Shown piece after piece: positions 1 to 8,009 of a DNA stretch of 64,000 bases; position 1 is the first letter of the stretch; each line of letters starts with the position of its first letter. Made by a program: the position numbers and the translations under genes. Location: the NCBI GenBank assembly GCA_028703175.1, contig JAQVNJ010000011.1, forward strand, positions 20,691-84,690, read 5' to 3'. Source of the DNA: JAAYCB01 sp012744395. Lineage in GTDB: Bacteria > Planctomycetota > Planctomycetia > Pirellulales > Thermoguttaceae. The notes beneath the pieces are model-generated. The model did no database searches. It was not told where the DNA came from and saw nothing but the letters and a program-made list of their open reading frames with translations.

Positions 1-222
1 AGCAGCGGGCGGTTGGGACGCGGCGGATTCGGTTCGCGAGCCGGCGGCCCGGCGGAGTCGACGTGCGCGTGCTGGCCAGAAGTCGCTGTCTTGCGGCCGC
101 CCATTCATGGCTCCCTTCGGCAATCACCCGGCGGCGAAAAAAGCAGACGCTCGCCCCCCGCAGCGGCCGCCGGGCCGGATCGACAGGCATCCAGCGCCCC
201 CCAGCATCCGGCAGACCGCCCG
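1..222. other. Window edge, no gene supported
   Basis: This stretch lies downstream of the Minf_1886 gene. On the minus strand an ATG at 106-108 opens a frame that runs off the window edge without a stop, but it is Arg/Ala-rich, has a GGGAG only two bases from the ATG and matches nothing I recognise. I do not call it a gene. Confidence 0.4.
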
Positions 223-657
223 CTAGTCGACCTGGATCCTGAATTCCTCGTCAAACGCCGTCTCGAAATCGTAGACCTCGTCGAAGTCCTCCCGCCGGTC
301 GTGGGGCGTCTTTCGCATCCGGCCGATCTTGATCATGTTGAAGACGATCTCGCCAAAATCTCCCGTCTTGTAGACCCCCCAACTGTTGAGCACTGTCTTG
401 GCCATCAGCCCAAACTGCTGGAGGGCGAATCGGCGGATCGCCTCGCACAGCTCCTGCCCCGTCACGTGCCGCTGAGGGCCTTCCGCTTCGTCGTCTTCCT
501 CCTCGATGCCGGTAACCGGCTCGCTGGCGCATTCAGAGCCCATGCCCATCACGTCCTGGGCGTAGCTCAACGCCTCGAACACGAACATGTACGCCTCCAG
601 CCGGTAGCGGCGGTCCTGCTGGAGGAGTTGAGCGAGTTGCTGATTCGGGTCCATCAT
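223..657 (-). CDS. Minf_1886 family conserved protein
   Basis: A protein of about 144 residues with the conserved core of the Minf_1886 family: a VTGQELCEAIRRFALQQFG segment followed by a WGVYKTGDFGEIVFNMI segment and an acidic C-terminus. The function of the family is unknown; it is cytoplasmic by appearance and has no signal peptide or membrane segment. The open frame extends upstream to 741, but two adjacent ATG codons at 655-657 and 652-654 sit behind a GGAAGAGA purine stretch and give the N-terminus usual for the family, so I chose 657. It lies 80 bases downstream of ricT on the same strand, an arrangement compatible with one transcript. The middle carries a short acidic low-complexity insert (about residues 60-70). 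Confidence 0.85.
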   Translation of the reverse strand: MMDPNQQLAQLLQQDRRYRLEAYMFVFEALSYAQDVMGMGSECASEPVTGIEEEDDEAEGPQRHVTGQELCEAIRRFALQQFGLMAKTVLNSWGVYKTGDFGEIVFNMIKIGRMRKTPHDRREDFDEVYDFETAFDEEFRIQVD

Positions 658-737
658 GGCAGCGAGTCTCTTCCCGTCGTCCTCAGGCAACCGGCCGGCG
701 CGGTTCGGCGGATCCGCCGGCCAGGCCGCGCGAAACC

Positions 738-1586
738 TCATTGCGAGCGGGACGGGGTCCGGCGCCTCTTGGGCCGATTCTCCGCCGCCAGCGCTGCAAC
801 CTCTTCGGCGTCAAATGATTTGCGTACCCGGTCCTCCAGCTCCACGACAAGCTGCCGGGTGAGAATCTCGTGGCCGACCACGCGGGCTTGTCCGTCGGGC
901 GTCTCGACCGAAGCGCCGATTGGCGGCAATTCGGCGAGCATCGATTCATATGTGTCGAATTCGTACCGCAGGCAGCACTTCAGGCGGCCGCAGCGGCCGG
1001 AAATCTTCGTCGGATCAAGCGTTGCCTTTTGCAGCTTGGCCATCTTCATCGACACCGGAGGCATCGATACCAGGTGGTTGTTGCAGCATACCGGCTGGCC
1101 GCAGTCGCCGTAGTCGGCCATCAATTTGGCCTCGTCCCGGACTCCGATCTGGCGCATTTCGATCCGCGTCTGAAACTCCCCCGCCAGCATCTTCACCAGC
1201 TCCCGGAAATCGACGCGTCCCTCGGCCAGGTAGTAGACAACGATCCGCTCGCCGCCGAAGATGTGCTCGACGTCCACAAGCCGCATCTCCAGAGCGAGTT
1301 GGCGGATGCACCGCTGGCAGACTTCGAACTCCGCCTTCTCCTGATTGTGAATCCGTGCCAGCTCGTTCTCGTCCTCGGCCGTCATCTTGCGGAGCACTTG
1401 CCCCTCGTGCAGCGCATCCGTCTTGGCGGCCGCCCCTTCCGCCGCTTCACAGAGAATCACGCCCGATTCGAGCCCGCGGTCCGTTCGCACGATCACCCGA
1501 TCGCCCCGCGCGTAGCAATTCTTGCCCGCGGACGCGAAGGGGCGTAGGATTCGCATGGAGCCGTACCGGACGACGTACTTGGACAT
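738..1586 (-). CDS. ricT: PSP1-domain protein RicT
   Basis: A 282-residue PSP1-domain protein. In Bacillus the homologous RicT (YaaT) works with RicA and RicF in a complex carrying iron-sulfur clusters that acts on RNase Y-dependent mRNA maturation; whether that role holds here is inference. Visible features are an N-terminal PSP1 core, a conserved central MADYGDCGQPVCCNNHL block and a SGRCGRLKCCLRYE block. Cysteines 162, 167, 168, 199, 204 and 205 are candidate cluster ligands. The basic tail (KRRRTPSRSQ) is probably disordered. The frame runs on upstream to 2021, but the ATG at 1584-1586 gives the family N-terminus MSKYVVRYG; the upstream part is non-conserved intergenic sequence. It is followed by the Minf_1886 gene on the same strand. 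Confidence 0.9.
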   Translation of the reverse strand: MSKYVVRYGSMRILRPFASAGKNCYARGDRVIVRTDRGLESGVILCEAAEGAAAKTDALHEGQVLRKMTAEDENELARIHNQEKAEFEVCQRCIRQLALEMRLVDVEHIFGGERIVVYYLAEGRVDFRELVKMLAGEFQTRIEMRQIGVRDEAKLMADYGDCGQPVCCNNHLVSMPPVSMKMAKLQKATLDPTKISGRCGRLKCCLRYEFDTYESMLAELPPIGASVETPDGQARVVGHEILTRQLVVELEDRVRKSFDAEEVAALAAENRPKRRRTPSRSQ

Positions 1587-2044
1587 GGCAAGAGATTGAA
1601 CTGGGGAAAGCGTCTGCGCTGGCGCACCACTCCGCTCATGGCTGGGTAGTTGGCGGTCCCGTCTGGAGTCGCCGATGCCCGGCATCGACAAGCCGCCCCC
1701 ACCAGGCCGGGAGAACCGGGCCGTGCGAGGGTTTGCCACCTTCGTCCGCCTGCACGGATCGCGCTCCGCAGAACACCCAAGTATACCGCCCGCCCGCCGA
1801 TCCGGAAAGCGAACTCTCCAAACCGGCTCGTTTTTCCGCGACATGCCCTGTTCCCGAGGGTGCGGCTGGATGGAAGGCAAGGGCTTGCGCCCTCTGCATC
1901 CTTCCGCGTCCCGCCGATCGGCAGACGAGCAGACCCCTGACCGGTTATAATACAGGGCCGAGGCCGGAGTACCCTTTTGCGGGCATCGACCCCCAGGAAG
2001 AGGGTCGGAACACCTCGCCATCGCTGTTTGAAGAGGTTTTTCCC
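1587..2044. other. Divergent intergenic region between ricT and a secreted-protein gene
   Basis: The region separates a minus-strand operon from a plus-strand gene and should hold promoters for both. A TATAAT lies at 1946-1951, about 95 bases before the plus-strand ATG, but no convincing -35 box is spaced correctly upstream. Open frames crossing the region are high-GC shadows without family features. Confidence 0.4.
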
Positions 2045-3172
2045 ATGTCGATCTTCCCTGCCAGCGGGCGGCTCGCGGCGGCGGCCACCTCGTTGCTCAC
2101 CGCGGTCTCTCTCTTGACCGCCGCCGCCTCCGCGGAAGACACGGCCGGCATCTACCAGAGGTGTCTGGACAGGGCGGTCGGCTTTCTCCAGTCGACCGGC
2201 CAGGCGCCCGACGGTTCCTATGCCGCCTATGCCGGTCCGGGGGGCACCGCCGTCGTGGCGACGGGCCTGCTGAAGAATGGCTTCCGTCCGCAAGACCCCC
2301 TGGTCGCCAAGAGCCTCCGCTATCTGGAGGGATTCGCTCAGCCCGACGGCCGCGTCTCGCAGAAAGACTCGCTCTACGGGAACTACGAAACGTGCCTGGC
2401 GATCATGTGTTTTTCCGCCGCCAATCACGATCGGCGCTACGACGAGCTGCTGGCCAAGGCGGAACGCTTCGTCAAAAAGCTCCAATGGGACGAGGACGAA
2501 GGCAAGCAGGTCGATTCGTACGACTACGGCGGCGCCGGCTACGGAAAGCACGAACGGCCGGACCTCTCGAACACCGGCTTCCTGATCGACGCCCTCGCCG
2601 CCAGGGGGAGAGGGGCGGAGGATGAGGCGATGCAGCGAGCGCTGGTCTTCGTTTCGCGATGCCAGAACCTGGAAACGGAATATAACACCACCCCGTTCGC
2701 CGCCAAGAACCCCGACGGGGGCTTCTATTACACGCCGGCCGCCGGTGGACTCAGCCAGGCCGGCCAGACCCCTGCCGGCGGACTCCGCAGCTACGGGTCG
2801 ATGACCTATGCCGGGCTGAAAAGCATGATCTATGCGGGTGTCGGCCGCGACGACCCGCGCGTCAAGGCCGCCTTCGACTGGATCTCCAAGCACTATCGCC
2901 TCGATCAGAATCCGGGCATCGGCGATGCCGGGCTCTACTACTACTATCACACGTTCGCCAAGGCGCTCGACGCGATGCAGATCGCCACGCTCAAGGACGC
3001 CGCCGGCGTCGAACACGACTGGCGCGCGGACCTGCTCAACGAGCTTGCTCGACGCCAGAAGGACGACGGATCGTGGATCAATGAAAACTCGCGCTGGCTC
3101 GAGGGCGACCCCAGCCTCGTCACCGGCTACGCCCTGCTGGCGCTGTCCCATTGCCGACCCGGCAACAAGTAG
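2045..3172 (+). CDS. Secreted prenyltransferase/squalene-oxidase-repeat protein
   Basis: A 375-residue protein with an N-terminal signal peptide (about residues 1-30, ending near AASAED) and an alpha/alpha-toroid fold of the prenyltransferase and squalene-cyclase repeat type. QW-like repeat pieces are visible, such as GQAPDGSYAAYAGPGG near residues 52-67 and QKDDGSWINE near the C-terminus. The DXDD acid motif of squalene-hopene cyclases is not present, so cyclase activity is unlikely; planctomycetes carry many such secreted repeat proteins of unknown role. The ATG at 2045 is preceded by a GAAGAGG-like purine run. The stop codon overlaps the AGGAGG that serves the nitroreductase gene 9 bases later, so the two genes are probably cotranscribed. 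Confidence 0.8.
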   Translation: MSIFPASGRLAAAATSLLTAVSLLTAAASAEDTAGIYQRCLDRAVGFLQSTGQAPDGSYAAYAGPGGTAVVATGLLKNGFRPQDPLVAKSLRYLEGFAQPDGRVSQKDSLYGNYETCLAIMCFSAANHDRRYDELLAKAERFVKKLQWDEDEGKQVDSYDYGGAGYGKHERPDLSNTGFLIDALAARGRGAEDEAMQRALVFVSRCQNLETEYNTTPFAAKNPDGGFYYTPAAGGLSQAGQTPAGGLRSYGSMTYAGLKSMIYAGVGRDDPRVKAAFDWISKHYRLDQNPGIGDAGLYYYYHTFAKALDAMQIATLKDAAGVEHDWRADLLNELARRQKDDGSWINENSRWLEGDPSLVTGYALLALSHCRPGNK

Positions 3173-3181
3173 GAGGCTCGC

Positions 3182-3706
3182 ATGGAACTCTTCGAGGCGA
3201 TCGGCAAACGCCATAGCTACCGCGGCCCGTTCACGGATGCACCCGTCCGCGAGGAAGACTTGAGAAAGATCGTCCAGGCGGGCATCCAAGCGCCTTCCGG
3301 CAAGAACGAACAGACCACCTCGTTCGTCATCCTCAACGACCCCGCTCTCGTCCGCCAGGCAGCCGAAATCATCAACCGGCCCGCCTGCCAGACGGCCCGC
3401 GCGATGATCGTCTGCGTCACCGATCCGCGGCCGACCTTCTACGGGCATTCGTTTCACGCCGAAGACTGCGCGGCGGCCGTCGAGAACATGCTCCTGGCGA
3501 TCACCGCGCTGGGCTACGCCTCTGTTTGGCTGGATGGTGTGCTCAGGCTGGATGGCGTCGCCGAGCGACTCGCCGCCCTGCTCGGCGTGCCCGGCGGCAA
3601 GATCGTCCGCATCGTCCTGCCGCTCGGAGTCCCCGCGGAAGCCGCCGCGCAGAGGGAAAGACTCCCGTTCGAGAGCCGGGCGTGGTTCAACCGCTACGGC
3701 GCCTGA
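3182..3706 (+). CDS. Nitroreductase family protein
   Basis: A 174-residue flavin-dependent nitroreductase-like protein, near the short end of the family. The N-terminal RHSYRGPFTDAPV segment matches the FMN-contacting R-R-S start of the family, followed by an IQAPSGKNEQTTSF segment where family members carry the A-P-S-x-x-N motif, and a GYASVWLDG segment near residue 115 where the G-x-G-x-x-W element is expected. The substrate cannot be read from sequence. AGGAGG at 3171-3176, overlapping the preceding stop codon, supports the ATG at 3182. Confidence 0.85.
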   Translation: MELFEAIGKRHSYRGPFTDAPVREEDLRKIVQAGIQAPSGKNEQTTSFVILNDPALVRQAAEIINRPACQTARAMIVCVTDPRPTFYGHSFHAEDCAAAVENMLLAITALGYASVWLDGVLRLDGVAERLAALLGVPGGKIVRIVLPLGVPAEAAAQRERLPFESRAWFNRYGA

Positions 3707-3745
3707 GGGGCGGCAATCGTTCACGGAAGTTCAACCGAACATCTC

Positions 3746-3900
3746 GTTTCCAAGCCCCAGCTTGGGAACGCGGGGTTGGAGCTCGCATACTGCAAAACGG
3801 CACCTGGATTGACCAAACGATGGCCTGGAAGACAGGTTCCCAAGCTCCAGCCTGGGAACCAGGATAAGAGGGCAGGCTCCCAGGCCGGAGTTCGGCAACC
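3746..3900. repeat. Cluster of three GGTTCCCAAGCT-type palindromes
   Basis: Three copies of one imperfect palindrome, at about 3746-3770, 3835-3860 and 3875-3900, with a further degenerate half-copy to 3927. The consensus arm is GGTTCCCAAGCT with its complement after a two-base centre. The cluster fills the space between the nitroreductase and beta-propeller genes. Related copies occur at 7935, 16797, 33239, 33289 and 39852. Confidence 0.9.
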
Positions 3901-3936
3901 AGCGGAAGCCGGAGTCTGAGAACGAGGAGGGTCCGC

Positions 3937-5337
3937 ATGCCGAAAACCCGCCCCCAGAATCACCGCCCGTGCCGCGTGGTCTTGGCCTGCCTGGTGGCCC
4001 TGGCCGCGGGGACTGCCGCCGGGCAGACCGAGATCAACCGCCGCTACACCGAGACCTCGCTGGGGCCATTCCCGCCGGAGGTCCGCGAGTCGGCCGTGCT
4101 CAGCCCCGACGGCCGCCACCTGGGCTACATCGATTCCAGCGACGGCCAGCGCGTGGTTCTCGACGGCAAGCCCCAGCCGGTCTACGACCGCGTCGCGGCG
4201 CTTCAGTTCAGCCCCGACGGCTCGCAGCTCGCTTACGCCGCCCAGCGCGGCGGACGCTGGTGCATCGTGGCCGGCGACCGCGAGTCGCCCGGCTACGAGC
4301 GGGTCGGCCCGCCCCAGTTCAGTCCCGACAGCGCCCGGCTGGCCTACGTCGCGCTGCTCGATGTCGGCCGGCGCGCGGTGGTCGTGGACGGCCAGCCGGG
4401 GCGGCCCTGCGACCTGATCTCCGCCGGGCTGATCGAGTTCAGCCCGGACAGCGCCCGCATGGCCTACGGGGCGATGCGTGAAGGCAAGTGCTGCCTGGTG
4501 GTCGACGGAGAGGAACTCGGTCCGTTCGACGACCTGGGTACCCGGACCGGCTACTGCTTCTCGGCCGACGGCGAGCGGCTGGCCTTCGCCGCGCTGGTTG
4601 AGGGCAAGGTCTGCGTGATCATCGACGGCAGGCAGCAGCCGCCCTGCTATGATGTCGGCGACCTGGTTTTCAGCCCCGACGGCAGACGCGTCGCCTACAC
4701 GGCCCAGGAGCGGAAGGACGGCCCCTGGTCGGTCGTCCTCGACGGAGAGAAGCAGCAGCCGTACGACACGATCGGCGACGGCTCGCTCCAGTTCAGCCCG
4801 GATAGCGCGCGGCTGGCCTATGCCGCGCAGCAGGCAGGTCGCTGGCTGGCCGTCGTCGATGGCCAGCCGGGCGAGGCCCACGAGCGCATCGCCCAGATGC
4901 TGTTCAGCCCCGACTCGAAACGGCTGGCCTGCGTGGTTGGCGACGGCCAGACGGAAGCGGTCGTGATCGACGGCCATTCCGAGCGCGGCTTCGATGCGAT
5001 CGGCGGCGGCTCGCTCGTGTTCAGCCCCAACAGCCGCCGTCTCGGCTACATCGCGCGGAGCGGCTGGGCGCGATTCGTCGTTGTCGACGGGCTCCGCAAG
5101 GCCCGCTACACGATGGTCGGCTATCTGACGTTCACCCCCGACGGCCGCCATTATGCCCACACAGCGCTCGACAAGACGGGCGCCTTCAGCGTGGTCGACG
5201 GGCGCGCAGCGGCCCACCGCTACGAGTCGATCTGGAACCCGCCCGGCGCGCAGCTGCTCTTCGACTACCGCGACCGCTTCCACTATCTCGCCGTGAAAGA
5301 GGGCGAGGCGTTCCTCGTGGAAGAAAAAATCGAGTAG
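3937..5337 (+). CDS. Secreted WD40-like (TolB/PD40-type) beta-propeller protein
   Basis: A 466-residue protein with a signal peptide (cleavage likely near residue 30, after TAAG) and about nine to ten repeats of a PD40-like unit. Each repeat carries an FSPDSxRLAY-like block followed about 20 residues later by a VVDGxxxxxYD-like block, so the whole chain after the signal forms a propeller. Such proteins are usually periplasmic or extracellular and bind proteins or glycans; no catalytic residues are evident. GAGGAGG at 3924-3930 supports the ATG at 3937. It stands alone, with palindromic repeats upstream and a hairpin downstream. Confidence 0.75.
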   Translation: MPKTRPQNHRPCRVVLACLVALAAGTAAGQTEINRRYTETSLGPFPPEVRESAVLSPDGRHLGYIDSSDGQRVVLDGKPQPVYDRVAALQFSPDGSQLAYAAQRGGRWCIVAGDRESPGYERVGPPQFSPDSARLAYVALLDVGRRAVVVDGQPGRPCDLISAGLIEFSPDSARMAYGAMREGKCCLVVDGEELGPFDDLGTRTGYCFSADGERLAFAALVEGKVCVIIDGRQQPPCYDVGDLVFSPDGRRVAYTAQERKDGPWSVVLDGEKQQPYDTIGDGSLQFSPDSARLAYAAQQAGRWLAVVDGQPGEAHERIAQMLFSPDSKRLACVVGDGQTEAVVIDGHSERGFDAIGGGSLVFSPNSRRLGYIARSGWARFVVVDGLRKARYTMVGYLTFTPDGRHYAHTALDKTGAFSVVDGRAAAHRYESIWNPPGAQLLFDYRDRFHYLAVKEGEAFLVEEKIE

Positions 5338-5354
5338 CCAGCTCGTTTAACCCG

Positions 5355-5419
5355 AGAGCCAACGGCTCCGGCGGGAAATGCCCGAGCGGATCGCAGTGCC
5401 CGCGCGGCCCGTTGGCTCT
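5355..5419. terminator. Inverted repeat between convergent genes
   Basis: A perfect 11-base inverted repeat, AGAGCCAACGG at 5355-5365 and CCGTTGGCTCT at 5409-5419, encloses 43 bases. It lies just after the beta-propeller stop codon and upstream of the end of the convergent HEAT-repeat gene. There is no U-run, so a role as terminator for either strand is inference; it could equally be a dispersed planctomycete intergenic repeat. Confidence 0.45.
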
Positions 5420-5534
5420 GTGGTTAATCGATTGCTCGGCCCCGGCACGTGCAAGGGGCATTTCGTCTCAGGATGCCCGGGCACGCTCCGCGCTGGCTCG
5501 TGGCCACGGGAAACGGAACCTTGAACCTCCCTGG

Positions 5535-5567
5535 TTCATTATTCATCATTCGCCATTCGCCATTCTC
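5535..5567. repeat. 7-base tandem repeat (ATTCGCC type)
   Basis: About four and a half units with a period of seven bases: ATTATTC, ATCATTC, GCCATTC, GCCATTC. It abuts the stop codon of the HEAT-repeat gene at 5567-5569. Confidence 0.85.
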
Positions 5568-6421
5568 TACACGAGCCTCTCCTTGTCCACCTCGAGCGCC
5601 CTCTGGGCGGCCTCGCGGACGTAGGCCTCCTTGGGGTCCGTGCGGCTCTCCATCAAGTAGCGGTAGATGGCGGCCGACTGCTTGGCCTTGCCGGCGGCGG
5701 CGAGCGTCTCGGCGAGCACGAAGCAGTGTTTGGCCGCCTGGATCCGCTCCCAGCCGGGCTTTGCGTCGGCGGCCTTTTTCAGCGCGTCGGCGGAATCCGC
5801 GTCGCCCATCCGCGAGAGACCCCAACCGGCGGCGATCCGGACCTCCGCATCCGGATCGGCGAGCGCCGCGCGGAGCGCGTCGGCCGAAGCGGTGTCCTTG
5901 ATCGCCCCGAGCGATTGGATGATGTTCCGCCGGCACTTGCCCCGGGCGGCGGGCAGGGCGGCGCGGAACGCGTCGGCGGCCCCGTGGCGAATCGCCACCA
6001 GGGCCATCGAGGCCGGTTCGACCAACTCCTCGTCCAAGAGCAGCTTGCCCAGCGCGGCGGCGGCCTCCTTCCCCCCGGCCCACTGCAACTCCTGGCAGAG
6101 GAAGGCCTTGGTGTGCATGGGCCGCTCGCCGCCGAGCGCCTCGGCCAGCGTCTCGGTCAGCACCCTGCGGGCTTTCTCGTCTCGGCTGGCCAGCACGTGG
6201 TTGGCCAGGCAGTGCAGGGCGTAATGGGGTTTGACGTCTTCGCCGCTGCCCGGCGCGCCGAGCATCTCGATCAGGCCGGCGATCGACGGCCGGCCGCCCT
6301 CAGCAATCTGGGCGATTGCCTGCTCGATCTTCTGCTTGTCGATATTCTCGGTATACATCCCCCGGTCGTCCGGATCGGGCATTTCGCCGACCAGGCGCTT
6401 GAGTTCGTCGGAAACAGCCAT
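5567..6421 (-). CDS. HEAT-repeat protein
   Basis: A 284-residue protein without signal peptide or membrane segment, built of HEAT-like helical pairs. Clear repeats are around residues 165-205, with the pattern IIQSLGAIKDTASADALRAA followed by DPDAEVRIAAGWGLSRMGD. HEAT scaffolds bind partner proteins, and in planctomycetes they often accompany oxidoreductase or sugar-catabolism genes, so coupling with the Gfo/Idh/MocA gene 45 bases upstream on the same strand is plausible. The ATG at 6419-6421 is preceded by an AAGGAGC element. The C-terminus (VDKERLV) ends directly against a 7-base tandem repeat. Confidence 0.8.
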   Translation of the reverse strand: MAVSDELKRLVGEMPDPDDRGMYTENIDKQKIEQAIAQIAEGGRPSIAGLIEMLGAPGSGEDVKPHYALHCLANHVLASRDEKARRVLTETLAEALGGERPMHTKAFLCQELQWAGGKEAAAALGKLLLDEELVEPASMALVAIRHGAADAFRAALPAARGKCRRNIIQSLGAIKDTASADALRAALADPDAEVRIAAGWGLSRMGDADSADALKKAADAKPGWERIQAAKHCFVLAETLAAAGKAKQSAAIYRYLMESRTDPKEAYVREAAQRALEVDKERLV

Positions 6422-6466
6422 CGTTGATGCTCCTTGTGGATCGTGTTCTGTCTCTTGCCGCGAGGG

Positions 6467-7690
6467 TCAGATGTGCCAGGGGGCCCGCATCGGCTGGTGG
6501 ACGAGCCGGTTGGCCTCTTCATCGCCGACGATCTCCTCCTGGACCGGATCGAAGCGCAGGACCCTGCCGGTGCGGAAGGCGATGTTGGCCAGGTGGTAGA
6601 TCGTGGCGACGCGGTGCGACGCCTCGGCGTGCCCGCCGGCCTGCCGGCGCGTGCGGATCGCGTCGGCGAATCGGACCAGGGGCGCGGGGTCGGCCATCGC
6701 GTCGAGCTTCTCCTGATCCTCCGGGCCGAGCATCGCGCGGATTTCCCGCTCCCCTTCGTTCCTTGGCTTCAGCCGGTCATAGGGCTTGCCCCACTCGCCG
6801 CTGTCGAGCACGATTGTCAGGCCGTCGGCGTACTTCAACTCGCACCAGCCCCACATCCCGCAGGCCTCCGGGTGCGCCGGCGGCGCATGGGGCGTGATCT
6901 CGACCGGCGCGGTCAGGTCGCGGCCGTACTGGTAGGCGGGGCCGTCGAGCGAATGGTGAGCCATGTCCGCCAGCCCGCCCCCCTCGTAGTCCCAGTAGCC
7001 GCGGTGCGTGCCACCGAAGCGGTGCCCGTGGAATCCGCGGAGCGGCGCCGGCCCGCAGTACATGTTCCAATCGAGCCACTCCGGCGGGTCGGCCACCTGG
7101 TAGGCCACCTTGCCGCTCCACTGGCTGACCTTCTTGCCGCCCCGCTGGATGAGGACGGTGTCGCACTGCTTCAGCAGGCCGCTCTCGAATATCTTGCGAA
7201 TCTTCTGGTTGGCGCCGAAGCGGCCGTAGGTGCCGACCTGGAAAATCCGCCCAAAGCGTTTTTCCGCGTCGGCCACGGCGCGGCCCTCGGCGATGAACCG
7301 CGTCATCGGCTTCTCGCAAAGCACGTCCTTGCCGGCCTCCATGGCGGCGATCGAAATCAGGGCGTGCCAGCCGGGATGCGTGGCGATCGCCACCACGTCG
7401 ACGTCGCTTCGCTCCAGCACGCGGCGATAGTCCGTGTAGGTTGTCTTGCCATCGGCCTTGTCCTTGAACCGGACGTCGCACTCGGCGACCAGCCGCACCC
7501 CGGGGCCGAGCCCCTGGAAGGTCCCGCGGCTGCGGCCCCCGCAGCCGATCAGCGCGCCGCCAAACTGTTCGCTGGGGGCTTCCTCCCCCATCCCCAAAAC
7601 GTGCCGCGGCACGATCGTCGCGGCCGCGACTCCCGCCGCCGAGCCTTTGAGAAAACTCCGGCGGCTCACCTCGTGTCTCCCGCTTCGCAT
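6467..7690 (-). CDS. Gfo/Idh/MocA family oxidoreductase with Tat signal
   Basis: A 407-residue NAD(P)-dependent oxidoreductase of the planctomycete secreted type. A twin-arginine leader (SRRSFLKGSAAG, residues 9-20) predicts Tat export. The Rossmann domain follows, with an IGCGGRSRG nucleotide-binding loop at about 48-56 and the family CEKPM motif at 125-129, whose Lys127 is the usual active-site lysine. The C-terminal alpha/beta domain has the conserved LADMAHHSLDGPAYQYG block. The substrate is probably a sugar or cyclitol derivative, but this cannot be fixed. The frame extends further upstream, but the ATG at 7688-7690 places the Tat motif correctly. The gene is divergent from a GH28-like gene, hinting at joint sugar breakdown. 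Confidence 0.88.
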   Translation of the reverse strand: MRSGRHEVSRRSFLKGSAAGVAAATIVPRHVLGMGEEAPSEQFGGALIGCGGRSRGTFQGLGPGVRLVAECDVRFKDKADGKTTYTDYRRVLERSDVDVVAIATHPGWHALISIAAMEAGKDVLCEKPMTRFIAEGRAVADAEKRFGRIFQVGTYGRFGANQKIRKIFESGLLKQCDTVLIQRGGKKVSQWSGKVAYQVADPPEWLDWNMYCGPAPLRGFHGHRFGGTHRGYWDYEGGGLADMAHHSLDGPAYQYGRDLTAPVEITPHAPPAHPEACGMWGWCELKYADGLTIVLDSGEWGKPYDRLKPRNEGEREIRAMLGPEDQEKLDAMADPAPLVRFADAIRTRRQAGGHAEASHRVATIYHLANIAFRTGRVLRFDPVQEEIVGDEEANRLVHQPMRAPWHI

Positions 7691-7934
7691 CGATTCCCCT
7701 CCGTTAACGGTTTGGCGGGGCGCCGACGCGCCCCGCTGGATGGAAAACGCCGATCGGCCGCAGGGGCGGCTCGAGCCGGCTTCTGCCGAACGGCGGCGGT
7801 CGCCGCCGAACGGCAGTGGTCGCCCCGCGATCCGGCAGGCAGTACAATAACCAATTGTGAATCGGTTTGCACGTCCAACGCGCGGGGCAAGCCCGCCCGG
7901 CGAGCGGGTGGGGGGCGGCGCTGCGCGGAGCGGA

Positions 7935-7960
7935 GGTTCCCAAGCGGGAGCTTGGAAACC
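7935..7960. repeat. GGTTCCCAAGC-type palindrome
   Basis: One near-perfect copy of the dispersed palindrome (centre GCGGGAGC, one mismatch in the right arm). It lies 50 bases upstream of the GH28-like start codon, so it may be transcribed in that leader. Confidence 0.88.
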
Positions 7961-8009
7961 GGGAAGAGAGAACCAGCTCGCCGTGGCGAGAAAAGGAAAC
8001 GTCGAAGAA

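Noticed and set aside
1493..3724. Long antisense frame of 743 codons over the prenyltransferase-repeat and nitroreductase genes
   Set aside because: It is a high-GC shadow: composition is Arg/Gly/Asp-rich, and it has no domain, signal or ribosome-binding site. The plus strand holds two clear families.
3721..5283. Antisense frame of 520 codons over the beta-propeller gene
   Set aside because: A mirror of the repeats in the propeller gene; no recognised family.
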